A stretch of 64,000 bases of DNA from Rhodanobacter sp. FW104-R8 (GTDB taxonomy: Bacteria > Pseudomonadota > Gammaproteobacteria > Xanthomonadales > Rhodanobacteraceae): positions 33,574-97,573 of the forward strand of contig NZ_LVJR01000020.1 of assembly GCF_001617365.1 (NCBI RefSeq), given 5' to 3'. The position numbers and the translations under genes were made by a program. The notes beneath the pieces were generated by a model. That model had not been told where the DNA came from and did no database searches. It saw nothing but the letters and a program-made list of their open reading frames with translations. Shown here piece by piece: positions 17,974 through 28,742 of the stretch (positions within the stretch are counted from its first letter, which is position 1; each line of letters opens with the position of its first letter).

Positions 17974-20925
17974 TCACGCGCCGGCGGCGTGCGGCTCCTG
18001 CGGCGGGGTGATCAGCGCCGGATGGCCGAGCAGATAGCCCTGGCCCATCTCGCAGCCCATCGCCATCAGCGCGCCGTGCTGGATCGCCGTCTCGATGCCT
18101 TCGGCGATCACCTGGATGTTCAGCGCGCGGGCCAGCGCCAGGATCGCGGCCACCACGGTGGTGCTGGAGGTGTTGGCGCCCTTGTCCAGCTCGTTCACGA
18201 ATGCGCGGTCGATCTTCAGGATGCGCAGTGGCAGCGAGTGCAGGTAGCTGAGCGAGGAGTAGCCGGTGCCGAAGTCGTCCAATGCCGCGCCTACGCCGAT
18301 CGCGCGCAGGCGGTCGAGGGTGGCGCGCACGTGCTCGGGATTGTCCAGCAGCGCGCCTTCGGTGACTTCTATCACCAGCCGCGACGGTGACAGGCCGGTG
18401 CGCTCCAGCAACCGGACCAGGCGCCGGTCGAAATCCGCATGGCGCAGGTGCAGCGCCGAGACGTTCACCGTTATGAAGACGTCGGTGCGGTGCAGCTGCA
18501 GCAGCCGCCTGCAGCTGAGTTCGAACATGCGCCAGTCGATCGCCTCGACCAGGCCGCTGTCCTCGGCGATCTTCAGGAAATCGCCCGGCCGCAGCAGGCC
18601 GCGCTGCGGATGGTTCCAGCGGATCAGCGCCTCGTAGCCGACCACCCGGTCGCTGCCGTCGAGCGCGCAGATCGGCTGGAAGTGCGGCTCGAACTGGTCG
18701 TGCAGCAGCGCCTGGCGCAGCTCGCCTTCCATCGCCAGCACGTCGACCACGTCCCTGGCCAGCCTCTCGTCGAACAGCTCGTAGCGCTTGCGCCCCAGCT
18801 CCTTGGCCCGGTACAGCGCGATGTCGGCGTCGCGCAGCACCTCGTCGGCGCCCGCGTGGCGGCTTTCGCCAACCGCGATGCCCACGCTGGCGGTCACCTG
18901 CAGCTCCTTGCCCGCGACCAGCATCGGCGCGCCCAGCGCATCCAGCACGCGCTGCGCCACGATGGTGGCCGCCGACGGCAGGTCGTCCTGTTCCAGCAGG
19001 ATCGCGAACTCGTCGCCGGACAGCCGCGCCACCAGGTTGGGATGACGCACGCAGCCGGCCAGCCGCGTCGCCACTTCCTTCAGCACCTCGTCGCCGGCGA
19101 GGTGGCCGAGGCTGTCGTTGATGATCTTGAAGCGGTCCACGTCCAGGTACAGCAGTACGCAGCGACGCGGCGGCTCGCGCCGCATCGTGGCCAGCGCGCG
19201 GTCGATGCGGTCGCGCAGGTAGCTGCGGTTCGGCAGCCCGGTGAGCGAGTCGTGCATGACCTGATGGCGCAACTGGTCCTGCATGCGCTCGCGCTCGATG
19301 ATTTCCTTGCGCAGCGCCAGCGTGCGCTCCTCCACGCGGTGTTCAAGCTCCTCGTAGGCCTGCTTCAGCGATTCGGCGGAGCGGCGCCGGGTGAGGCTGT
19401 TGGCGACCTGCGAGGCGACGAAGCTGAGCAGTTCCTGGTCGGCCGGGCCGTACGCCACGTCGGCCCGGTAGCTCTGCACGGAGACCAGGCCGATCACTTC
19501 GTCGCCGACCATCAGCGGCACGCCCAGCCAGGATTCGGCCGGCGAGTTCATGCGCCCCGGCGCAATCTCGCCGCGGCGCTCCAGTTCCTCGATGTCCGGA
19601 TTCTCGACGCGCAGCGCCCGGCCCAGGCGCAGCACGTACTCGCTCAGGCCGCGTCCCAGCGGACGTTCGGCCGGCGGCGCCAGCACCGCGTCCACCGAGT
19701 AGGGAAAGGCCAGCCGCCGGCCGTCGTCGGAGAGCAGCGCGATGAAGAAGTTCTCCGCGTTCAGCAGCTCGCCGACCACCGCGTGCACGCGCCGGTAGAA
19801 CGCGTCCTGGTCGACGTCCGCCGTCGCCAGCTCGGCGAGCTGGAACAGCGCCGACTGCAGGTGCTCGGCGCGCTGGCGCTCCAGGATCTCCAGCTGCAGG
19901 CCGCGGTTCGCCTCGGCCAGCTGCAGCGTACGCAGTTGCACGCGCTGCTCCAGCTCTTCCTTGCCCTGCTTGCGCTCCAGCGCGGTGAGGATGTGACTGC
20001 CGACGAACTGCAGCAGAGCGAGGTCCTCGTCGGTGAAGCCGATGTCCGGGCGATAACTCTGCACCACCAGCACGCCACACGGCTGGCTGCCGCGCAGCAT
20101 CGGCACGCCGAGCCAGTCGTGGCTGTCCGGACCGATCAGGGCCACCGGCCCGGCCACCTGGCTGCGCAATTCCTCGGCGTCGCCCATGCGGGCCTTGCCA
20201 TCGCTGATCACGTGCCAGGTCAGCGTGTGCTCGATCGCGCTCAATGGCAGGTCACGGCCGACCTCGAACAGGGGTGGCGACTTGACATCGACGAAATACA
20301 GGAAACGGATCGTGCTACGCGCGACATCGTGCAGCACGATGAAGAAATTCTCCGCGTACATCAGCGTGCTGACGATCGCATGGATGCCGCGCAGCATGTC
20401 CGGCATGTCGCGCTCGGAACCGGCCAGGTCGGAAATCGCGAACAACGCGCGCTGGAGCGCCTCGGAACGTTCGAGCTGCTCGTGCGAATCCTGCAGCTCG
20501 GCCCATTCCATGGCGCGCCGCAGGTGCTGGCCGGCGAGCCGCAGCGGCGCCTCCAGATCGTCGAAAAAACCGCCGGCCGCCGGTTCGTCCAGCTGCAGCA
20601 GCAGCAAGGCCGGCTGCGGCTGCACGCACAGGCGGACCGCCACGCGCGATCCGTCCGGATGCCGGTGCGGGGCGGTCGCGCGAACGGCGCCGGCCAGCCA
20701 TGCCTCATCCATCGCGGCCGGCAACGGCGGCACGCTGCGCCAGGTTGCGCCATCGTCCAGCCCCCACACCACGCAGGCGGCGGAACAGCCCGGCAAGGCC
20801 TGCGCCAGCTCGGCGATCGCGCCGGCCACCTCGTCCGGCGCATGCGCGGCGGTCAGCCGGGCCAGCCAGCCCAGCTGCAACGATCCTTCGTACGACATCG
20901 ACCCGACGGCACCGTCATGCTTCAT
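17974..20925 (-). CDS. Cyclic-di-GMP signalling protein, multi-GAF-GGDEF-EAL
   Basis: A 983-residue soluble sensor. ATG 20925 is favoured by GGGGGA upstream; a longer start at 20991 is possible. A divergent N-terminal region (about 1-150) is followed by GAF domains near 165-320 and 370-520, each bounded by coiled coils (EELEQRVQLRTLQLAEANR, YEELEHRVEERTLALRKEI). Then come a GGDEF domain with SGDEF in place of GGDEF, which still fits active cyclases, and an EAL domain with intact YEALIRW, DDFGTGYSSL and AEGIET. The inhibitory I-site reads RHPN rather than RxxD. It could make or degrade c-di-GMP. It is divergent from dinG. Confidence 0.93.
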   Translation of the reverse strand: MKHDGAVGSMSYEGSLQLGWLARLTAAHAPDEVAGAIAELAQALPGCSAACVVWGLDDGATWRSVPPLPAAMDEAWLAGAVRATAPHRHPDGSRVAVRLCVQPQPALLLLQLDEPAAGGFFDDLEAPLRLAGQHLRRAMEWAELQDSHEQLERSEALQRALFAISDLAGSERDMPDMLRGIHAIVSTLMYAENFFIVLHDVARSTIRFLYFVDVKSPPLFEVGRDLPLSAIEHTLTWHVISDGKARMGDAEELRSQVAGPVALIGPDSHDWLGVPMLRGSQPCGVLVVQSYRPDIGFTDEDLALLQFVGSHILTALERKQGKEELEQRVQLRTLQLAEANRGLQLEILERQRAEHLQSALFQLAELATADVDQDAFYRRVHAVVGELLNAENFFIALLSDDGRRLAFPYSVDAVLAPPAERPLGRGLSEYVLRLGRALRVENPDIEELERRGEIAPGRMNSPAESWLGVPLMVGDEVIGLVSVQSYRADVAYGPADQELLSFVASQVANSLTRRRSAESLKQAYEELEHRVEERTLALRKEIIERERMQDQLRHQVMHDSLTGLPNRSYLRDRIDRALATMRREPPRRCVLLYLDVDRFKIINDSLGHLAGDEVLKEVATRLAGCVRHPNLVARLSGDEFAILLEQDDLPSAATIVAQRVLDALGAPMLVAGKELQVTASVGIAVGESRHAGADEVLRDADIALYRAKELGRKRYELFDERLARDVVDVLAMEGELRQALLHDQFEPHFQPICALDGSDRVVGYEALIRWNHPQRGLLRPGDFLKIAEDSGLVEAIDWRMFELSCRRLLQLHRTDVFITVNVSALHLRHADFDRRLVRLLERTGLSPSRLVIEVTEGALLDNPEHVRATLDRLRAIGVGAALDDFGTGYSSLSYLHSLPLRILKIDRAFVNELDKGANTSSTTVVAAILALARALNIQVIAEGIETAIQHGALMAMGCEMGQGYLLGHPALITPPQEPHAAGA

Positions 20926-21130
20926 CGATGAGCTTCCCCCTTGCCCGGGCGTCCCCTCGCCCATCGGTCGAACCGCTCCTGCCGACCGCATGGCGACGCC
21001 GGGCTATCGCCAGCCTGCCTGCATGCGGGTGAACGCGCAATACCGATAAACTGCCGCCTGCCGTCCGGCGTCACGCTCGCCGCCGCCATGCACCTCGCAT
21101 CATCAGCGCCACAGGCTTCCGATCCACCGC

Positions 21131-23236
21131 ATGCTCGCCGACTCCACCAAAGACGCCATCCGCGCCGCCTACACGCGCCTGAAGGACGGCCTGCCGGATT
21201 TCCGTGCGCGCGCCTCGCAGGGACGCATGATCGCCGAGGTGGCCAAGGCACTGGCCACCGAAGGCGGCGTGGCGGTGATCGAGGCTCCCACCGGCACCGG
21301 CAAGTCGATGGCCTACCTGATCGCCGGGGTGGCGGTGGCGCGCTTCCAGAAGAAGAAGCTGCTGATCGCCACCGCCACCGTGGCGTTGCAGGAACAGCTG
21401 GTGCAACGTGACATCCCGCTCTACCTCGGGCTCAACGGCATCGAGGCGAAGGTGGCGCTGGCCAAGGGCCGCGGCCGCTACCTGTGCCCGCGCAACCTGC
21501 TGATGGCGCGCAACAGCATCAACGACAGCGCACAGATGGGCCTGGCCGGTTTCGATGCGGATCTCGCGCTGTGGAGCAAGCCGCCGCAGGCGCGCGACAA
21601 GCAGGCGCTGGCCAAGCTCGGCGCCGCGTTCGACCGCAACGAGTGGGACGGCGACATGGACGGCGCGCCGGAGCCGGTCAGCGACTTGCTGCGGCCGATG
21701 ATCACCACCAGCGCCGGCGGCTGCACCAACCGCAAGTGCGGCCAGTTCATGATCTGCCCGTTCTTCGCCGCGCGCCGCGCGGTGGACGACGCCGAGATCA
21801 TCGTAGCGAACCAGGACCTGGTGCTGGCCGACCTCACCATGCCGGGCGAGGATGAGAGCTGGGGCGGCGTGATCCTGCCGCGTCCGGACGAAACGCTGTA
21901 CGTGTTCGACGAAGCCCACCACGTGCCGGGCAAGGCGATCGACCGCGGCGCAGCCGAGGTCTACATGACCGCCACCGTGCGCCAGCTGAGCCGGCTCGGC
22001 CGGCAGGTGCACGCGGCGTATTCGCTGACCGACAAGGAAAGCCTGGGCAAGCTCGCGCTGGATGCCGGCGACGCGAAGCTGCAGGAACTCAGCGACGCGC
22101 TGGAGGAGCTGGAAAAGGCCATCCGCCTCGGCTGGCTGCCCGACCCGGCCGAGACCGAGCCGATGTACCGCGGTTCGCTGGGCCAGCTGCCCGAGCCGTG
22201 GGTGGAGCACGCGCGCATGCTCAGCCTGCTCACCGGCGAGGTGCAGCGCTGGCTCGGCGCGGTGCGCCGCGCGGTGGTCGAGATGACCGACGGCGGGCCG
22301 ACCCAGGAGGCGCTGTCGCGCGAGCTGGGCATCGCGCTGGAACGCATCGGCCGACAGGCGGCCTGCTGGCGCGTATGGTCCGGCGACGATCCCGACGACG
22401 CGCCGCCGCTGGCGCGCTGGGTCACCCTGGGCGGCGACCAGCAGTTGGTCTGTCACGCCTCGGCGGTCTCCGCCGCCGGCCTGCTGCGCAGCGTGCTGTG
22501 GGGCAACGCCAGCGGCGTGCTGCTGACCTCGGCCACGCTGAGCGCCGGCGGCAATTTCCGCGGCTTCGCCGATGCGGTGGGCCTGCCCGACGACGCGGTG
22601 ACGCTGAGCCTGCCCTCGCCGTTCGACCTCGCTGCACAGGCGCGGCTGGAAGTGCCGGCGATGCGCAGCCTTCCCGACGCGCGCGAAGCGCACGCCGAGG
22701 AAATCAGCGCGTGGCTGGCGGAAAACCTCGACTGGGATGCCGGCAACCTGGTGCTGTTCACCTCGCGCGCCAAGCTCGACCGCGTGCTGCAGAAGCTGCC
22801 GATCGCGCAGGTGCGCAGGGTGCGCGCGCAGGGCTCGCTGGGCAAGTCGCAGCTCGTCGCCGAGCACTGCGCCGACATCGAGGCGGGCAAGGGCAGCACG
22901 CTGTTCGGGCTGGCCTCGTTCGGCGAGGGCCTGGACCTGCCCGGCAAGCTGTGCGAGACGGTGGTGATCACCCAGCTGCCGTTCGCCGTGCCTACCGACC
23001 CGGTCGGCGCCACCTATGCGGAGTGGCTGGAATCGCGCGGGCGCAACCCGTTCATCGAGGTCAGCATCCCCGAGGCCACGCGCCTGCTCACCCAGTACTG
23101 CGGCCGCCTGATCCGCAACGAGACCGACCACGGCCGCATCGTGCTGCTGGACCGCCGTGTGGTCACCAAGCGCTACGGCGCCGGCATGCTGAAGGCGCTG
23201 CCGCCGTTCCGGCGCGTCATCGAGAGAACCGCATGA
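21131..23236 (+). CDS. dinG: ATP-dependent DNA helicase DinG
   Basis: XPD-like superfamily 2 helicase with an Fe-S cluster, unwinding 5'-3' and resolving R-loops or G-quadruplexes. The 701-residue protein has Walker A EAPTGTGKSMAYL, FDEAHHVPG as motif II, and four cluster cysteines (YLCPRN, then CTNRKCGQFMICPFF). The C-terminal motifs GLASFGEGLDLPG and QYCGRLIRNETDHG are present. Length fits E. coli DinG (716). No LexA box was recognised upstream. The stop overlaps hutD by four bases. Confidence 0.95.
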   Translation: MLADSTKDAIRAAYTRLKDGLPDFRARASQGRMIAEVAKALATEGGVAVIEAPTGTGKSMAYLIAGVAVARFQKKKLLIATATVALQEQLVQRDIPLYLGLNGIEAKVALAKGRGRYLCPRNLLMARNSINDSAQMGLAGFDADLALWSKPPQARDKQALAKLGAAFDRNEWDGDMDGAPEPVSDLLRPMITTSAGGCTNRKCGQFMICPFFAARRAVDDAEIIVANQDLVLADLTMPGEDESWGGVILPRPDETLYVFDEAHHVPGKAIDRGAAEVYMTATVRQLSRLGRQVHAAYSLTDKESLGKLALDAGDAKLQELSDALEELEKAIRLGWLPDPAETEPMYRGSLGQLPEPWVEHARMLSLLTGEVQRWLGAVRRAVVEMTDGGPTQEALSRELGIALERIGRQAACWRVWSGDDPDDAPPLARWVTLGGDQQLVCHASAVSAAGLLRSVLWGNASGVLLTSATLSAGGNFRGFADAVGLPDDAVTLSLPSPFDLAAQARLEVPAMRSLPDAREAHAEEISAWLAENLDWDAGNLVLFTSRAKLDRVLQKLPIAQVRRVRAQGSLGKSQLVAEHCADIEAGKGSTLFGLASFGEGLDLPGKLCETVVITQLPFAVPTDPVGATYAEWLESRGRNPFIEVSIPEATRLLTQYCGRLIRNETDHGRIVLLDRRVVTKRYGAGMLKALPPFRRVIERTA

Positions 23237-23790
23237 TCATCCGCCTGGCCGATTGCCCGCCGCAGCCGTGGAAGAACGGCCTGGGCCGCACCCGCGAAAT
23301 GGCCGTCCAGCCGACCGTCGACGGCAGCGGCGGCTTCCTCTGGCGGATCAGCGTGGCCGAGGTCGACAGCGCCGCGCCGTTTTCCTCGTTCCCCGGCATC
23401 GACCGGCAGATCGCGCTGCTCGACGGCGCCGGCTTCACGATGGCGCTGGACGACGGCCGCGTGCACGCGCTGACCACGCCGTTCGCGCCGTTCGCGTTTC
23501 CCGGCGAGGCGAAGGTGGACGTGGCGCTGGCCGGCGGCCCCACCCGCGACTTCAACCTGATGCTGCGCCGCGGACACGTGCGCGGCGGCATCGAGGTGTG
23601 GCGGGATGCGGGCGCGCGCGCAGCCGACGCCGCCACCGTGCTGGTGTACTGCGCCCGCGGCACGATCGGCAGCGCCGACGGCGTGCTGCAGGCGGGCGAC
23701 GCCTGGTGGCGCTCGTTGCCCGCGTCCGCAGCGCTGACCTTGCAGCCGGGTGCGCTGGCGCTGGTCGTGCGGATCGAGGCCGTCGCCTGA
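23233..23790 (+). CDS. hutD: HutD/Ves family cupin protein
   Basis: A 185-residue bicupin-like protein of the HutD/Ves family, beginning IIRLADCPPQPWKNGLGRTRE, whose WKNG motif is diagnostic. HutD is associated with histidine utilisation in pseudomonads, and Ves with cold response in E. coli, but its biochemistry is unclear. The ATG lies within the dinG stop (ATGA), so the two are translationally coupled. No hut genes are nearby, so a histidine role here is not supported. Confidence 0.88.
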   Translation: MIIRLADCPPQPWKNGLGRTREMAVQPTVDGSGGFLWRISVAEVDSAAPFSSFPGIDRQIALLDGAGFTMALDDGRVHALTTPFAPFAFPGEAKVDVALAGGPTRDFNLMLRRGHVRGGIEVWRDAGARAADAATVLVYCARGTIGSADGVLQAGDAWWRSLPASAALTLQPGALALVVRIEAVA

Positions 23791-23859
23791 CGACTGTCAC
23801 TATGGCGGAGGGCGCCACGCCCCTACGCTTGTCACTCACCGTCCCCTGGAGTTTCGACC

Positions 23860-24438
23860 ATGCCCGTGCTGATCCTCGGTCTCGTGTTGTTCCTCGGTGT
23901 GCATTCGCTGCGCATCTTCGCCGACGGCTGGCGCAACCGGCAGCGCGCGCGACTGGGCGAGCTGCGCTGGAAGGGCCTGTACGCGCTGGTATCGCTGATC
24001 GGCTTCGCGCTGATCTGCTGGGGCTTCGGCCTGGCGCGCCAGCATGCGGTGCTGCTGTACGTGCCGCCGCTGGCCCTGCGCCACGCCAACGCGCTGTTCA
24101 CTTTGATCGCGTTCGTGCTGGTGGCTGCCGCCTATGTCCCGCACAACCATCTCAAGGCGGCATTCGGCCATCCGATGCTGCTCGGCGTGAAGGTGTGGGC
24201 GTTCGGCCACCTGCTGGCCACTGGCATGCTGCATGACGTGCTGCTGTTCGGCGCCTTCCTGCAGTGGGCGGTGGTGCTGTTCATTGTGTCGCGCCGGCGC
24301 GACCGGCTGGCCGGCACTGTCTACCCGGCGGGCAGGCTGCAAGGCGACATGCTGGCCGTGGCGATCGGCGTCGCGGCCTGGGCGGCCTTCGCACTGTGGC
24401 TGCATCTGTGGCTGATCGGAGTGAACCCGATGCCGTGA
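23860..24438 (+). CDS. NnrU family integral membrane protein
   Basis: A 192-residue membrane protein with five or six helices, matching NnrU through its N-terminal VLFLGVHSLRIFADGWR and the HLLATGMLHDVLLFGAF region, where conserved histidines could bind heme or metal. NnrU was linked to nitrite/NO respiration in rhodobacters, and its relatives act in carotenoid or heme contexts. No denitrification gene is visible here. It starts 69 nt after hutD, so it may share the dinG transcript. Confidence 0.85.
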   Translation: MPVLILGLVLFLGVHSLRIFADGWRNRQRARLGELRWKGLYALVSLIGFALICWGFGLARQHAVLLYVPPLALRHANALFTLIAFVLVAAAYVPHNHLKAAFGHPMLLGVKVWAFGHLLATGMLHDVLLFGAFLQWAVVLFIVSRRRDRLAGTVYPAGRLQGDMLAVAIGVAAWAAFALWLHLWLIGVNPMP

Positions 24439-24518
24439 GGGGTGTCGGGAGTCACCCGCGCGCAGGCCTCGGCCTGCGCTACAGTGAGCGTCGTCCAACC
24501 CTTCGCGAGGATCGGCGC

Positions 24519-24716
24519 ATGGCTGCCTTCCTGCTCTGGCTGTTGCTGCTGGTGTTCTGCTGGCCGCTGGCGCTGCTGGCGCTGGTGCTGTACCCGATCG
24601 TGTGGCTGCTGTTGCTGCCGCTGCGCCTGGTCGGCATCACCGTGGGCGCCGTATTCGCCTTCCTCGACGCCCTGCTGATGCTGCCGGCACGCGTGCTGCG
24701 CGGGCGCCCGGTCTAA
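24519..24716 (+). CDS. Small hydrophobic membrane protein (65 aa)
   Basis: A 65-residue protein from ATG 24519 that is almost wholly hydrophobic, with two predicted membrane helices (about residues 3-27 and 30-55) and a basic end, ARVLRGRPV. I do not recognise a family. Codon use matches the high-GC background and the frame is free of rare codons. It follows nnrU by 80 nt. A short basic tail after two helices suggests a small inner-membrane accessory protein, which is an inference only. Confidence 0.65.
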   Translation: MAAFLLWLLLLVFCWPLALLALVLYPIVWLLLLPLRLVGITVGAVFAFLDALLMLPARVLRGRPV

Positions 24717-24754
24717 CACCGGCTCCGCCCTTTACGCCGGTGTCTCGCTGGTTT

Positions 24755-24829
24755 GAAGGGCCAAAGCCCTTCATAACTTTACAATGGGGCCAAATAACTA
24801 TCCAATAAGCACCGCATACTTTATGGTGC
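24755..24829 (+). promoter_or_regulatory. Promoter/operator region with two inverted repeats
   Basis: A perfect 7-bp hairpin GAAGGGC-CAAA-GCCCTTC (24755-24772) is followed by TTTACA at 24778, a 17-nt spacer and TCCAAT (24801-24806), a weak sigma70-like promoter. A second inverted repeat, GCACC-gc-ATA-ctt-TAT-GGTGC (24809-24829), ends five bases before the ATG of the next gene. There is no Shine-Dalgarno sequence there. The second repeat is well placed as an autoregulatory operator for the downstream HTH protein. Confidence 0.4.
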
Positions 24830-24833
24830 ACGC

Positions 24834-25895
24834 ATGGCCCGACCCAATCGTTCTGCGGAAATTGATGCATCACTGCTGGCCCAGCTCCAGAGCCATCCCA
24901 ACGACCTGGTACGCGTCGTCGCCGAAGTGCTCGGCCTAAGCCGCGCCGCCGTAGCTACGCGTGCTCGCGCGCTGATCAGCGAGGGCTATCTGGCCAAAGT
25001 CGGAACGACACGGCCAACTTATCGTCTCGGCAGCTCCCGCCGCGCCACTTTTCGCTATCTGCTGCATGGTCTCGCCGAAGATCGCGTATGGACACGTGAT
25101 GTTGCGCCGATGCTGAAAGGGCTGCCGGCGAACGTCGTCGACATCAGCCACCACGGTTTGACCGAAATGGTCAACAACGCCATCGATCACTCCGAAGGAA
25201 AACACCTCAGGGTTCTCGTGGATCGCAACGGCCGCCAGATTGCCATGATGGTGGCGGACGATGGCATCGGCATTTTTCGCAAGATCACTCGCGCGCTGGA
25301 TCTTCCCGACGAACGGCTGGCATTGCTTGAGCTTTCAAAAGGAAAGTTGACCACCGACCCAAGGCGCCATTCGGGCGAAGGCGTGTTTTTCACTTCGCGC
25401 ATGTTCGACCGTTTCCAGATTGCTTCCGGCGACCTGGTTTTCGACCACGACGATGGAGCGGGCGACGACCTGCTTTTCGACATTGACATGCGCCGTGTCC
25501 GCCATGGCACGACGGTGCTTATGGAAATCAGGGCCGACACCACCAGGACGGCCAAGGAAATTTTCGACCAATTCTCCACCGGGCCGGACGATTACACCTT
25601 CGCCAAGACAGTCGTTCCTGTCAGGCTGGCCAAGGTTGGTGACGAGAACCTGATCTCGCGCTCGCAAGCCAAGCGCCTGATGCAACGGGTAGAGCGATTC
25701 CGCACCGTGGTACTCGACTTCGAAGCGGTCACCAGCATCGGCCAGGCCTTTGCGGATGAAGTGTTCCGTGTCTTTGCGCACGACCACCCCGATGTGACCC
25801 TGGTTCCGGTGCATGCGGTTCCCGCGGTTCAGCAGATGATTCGTCGAGCTGAAGTCGCACGCGATGCAGAAGGCGATCAACTCCCGCTGCTCTGA
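24834..25895 (+). CDS. HTH / GHKL ATPase / STAS-like DUF4325 fusion regulator
   Basis: A 353-residue protein with three parts. Residues about 10-70 form a winged helix (LAQLQSHPNDLVRVVAEVLG, then LSRAAVATRARALISEGYLA). Residues about 80-240 are a GHKL ATPase with an N-box (LTEMVNNAIDHS), G1 (VADDGIGI) and G2 (HSGEGVFF). Residues about 265-345 match the STAS-like DUF4325 domain (VVLDFEAVTSIGQAFADEVF). There is no sensor, membrane segment or DHp helix, so it is not a conventional histidine kinase. The layout recalls anti-sigma/anti-anti-sigma switches joined in one chain and attached to a DNA-binding domain. Its GC content is lower than its neighbours. Function is unknown. Confidence 0.8.
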   Translation: MARPNRSAEIDASLLAQLQSHPNDLVRVVAEVLGLSRAAVATRARALISEGYLAKVGTTRPTYRLGSSRRATFRYLLHGLAEDRVWTRDVAPMLKGLPANVVDISHHGLTEMVNNAIDHSEGKHLRVLVDRNGRQIAMMVADDGIGIFRKITRALDLPDERLALLELSKGKLTTDPRRHSGEGVFFTSRMFDRFQIASGDLVFDHDDGAGDDLLFDIDMRRVRHGTTVLMEIRADTTRTAKEIFDQFSTGPDDYTFAKTVVPVRLAKVGDENLISRSQAKRLMQRVERFRTVVLDFEAVTSIGQAFADEVFRVFAHDHPDVTLVPVHAVPAVQQMIRRAEVARDAEGDQLPLL

Positions 25896-25897
25896 CC

Positions 25898-26497
25898 ATG
25901 GCCATCAAACCGTACTCGCCCGCCTGCGAGCGCAACCGCGAACCGATCCTCGGCGTGCTGCGCGAGTATTTCGCCGACCGCCGGCACGCGCTGGAGATCG
26001 GCAGCGGTACCGGCCAGCACGCGGTGCATTTCGCTGCGGCGCTGCCGCAGTTGAGCTGGCAAAGCTCCGATCGCGCGGAAAACCTGCCCGGCATCCGCGC
26101 CTGGCTGGACGAGGCGGCGCTGCCGAACACTCCGCCGCTGCTGGAACTGGACGTCGAACGCGCCTGGCCGCCAGGCCCGTTCGACGCGGTGTTCAGTGCC
26201 AACACCCTGCACATCATGGCCTGGCCCGAAGTACAGCAGTTGTTCGCGCAGTTGCCCGCGATCACCACCGGCGATGCGGTGCTGGCGATCTACGGCCCGT
26301 TCAACGACCGGGGCCGCTACAGCAGCGACAGCAATGCGGCGTTCGACGCATGGCTCAAGGCACGCGGCACGCACATGGCGATCCGCGACGCCGAAGCCGT
26401 GGACGCGCTGGCCGACGCCGCCGGTTTCCACCTGCTCGCCGACGTCGCGATGCCGGCGAACAACCGCTGCCGCGTGTGGCGGCGCCACCACGGCTGA
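25898..26497 (+). CDS. DUF938 family SAM-dependent methyltransferase
   Basis: A 199-residue protein of the DUF938 family. The SAM-binding motif I is LEIGSGTGQHAVHFA, with the motif IV region FDAVFSANTLHIMAW, and family residues GPFNDRGRYSS follow. Relatives are class I methyltransferases of unknown substrate, sometimes listed as methyltransferase-like 26. It starts 2 nt after the preceding regulator's stop, so it may be co-transcribed with it, although its base composition is that of the host rather than of the regulator. Confidence 0.88.
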   Translation: MAIKPYSPACERNREPILGVLREYFADRRHALEIGSGTGQHAVHFAAALPQLSWQSSDRAENLPGIRAWLDEAALPNTPPLLELDVERAWPPGPFDAVFSANTLHIMAWPEVQQLFAQLPAITTGDAVLAIYGPFNDRGRYSSDSNAAFDAWLKARGTHMAIRDAEAVDALADAAGFHLLADVAMPANNRCRVWRRHHG

Positions 26498-26552
26498 GCA
26501 GCGCCTGCACGGCATGCCTGCATAACCGCACCGAACCGGGTACAAAGGCGGC

Positions 26553-26954
26553 ATGAAGTCGATCGACACGCTGACCCCCTGCCCCTGCGGCAACCCGGCC
26601 GGTTACAGCCAGTGCTGCGGCCCGCTGCACGACGGCGCCATCGCCGCCACGGCCGAGCAGCTGATGCGCTCGCGCTACAGCGCCTACGTGCTCCGGCGCG
26701 AGGACTACCTGCTGGCCAGCTGGCATGCCGACACCCGCCCGGCCTCGCTGCGCCTGGCCGCGCAGCAGCCGCCGCCGACCTGGCTGGGGCTGGAGGTGCG
26801 CCGCCAGCAGGTCGTCGACGACGACCACGCCGTCGTGGAGTTCGTCGCCCGCTACCGCCTCGGCGGCGGCCGCGCGCAGCGCCAGCACGAGACCAGCCGC
26901 TTCGTGCGCGAAGACGGCCGCTGGTACTACCACGACGGCGAGCTGAAGAGCTGA
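26553..26954 (+). CDS. ychJ: YchJ family zinc-binding protein
   Basis: A 133-residue YchJ (UPF0225) protein. The N-terminal SEC-C-like zinc motif is CPCGNPAGYSQCCGP, followed by the NTF2-like domain that begins TAEQLMRSRYSAYVLR and contains the family element YLLASWH. Full-length E. coli YchJ has a second SEC-C motif at the C-terminus; here the chain ends after the NTF2-like domain. Function is unknown. It converges on ligB, with 3 nt between the stops. Confidence 0.9.
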   Translation: MKSIDTLTPCPCGNPAGYSQCCGPLHDGAIAATAEQLMRSRYSAYVLRREDYLLASWHADTRPASLRLAAQQPPPTWLGLEVRRQQVVDDDHAVVEFVARYRLGGGRAQRQHETSRFVREDGRWYYHDGELKS

Positions 26955-26957
26955 CGC

Positions 26958-28682
<1,725 letters not shown>

Positions 28683-28742
28683 CTAGCCGCCGGCCGCACG
28701 CACCGGCAGCCGACGATGCCGATCGCTCGCGTAGGCGCCAGG

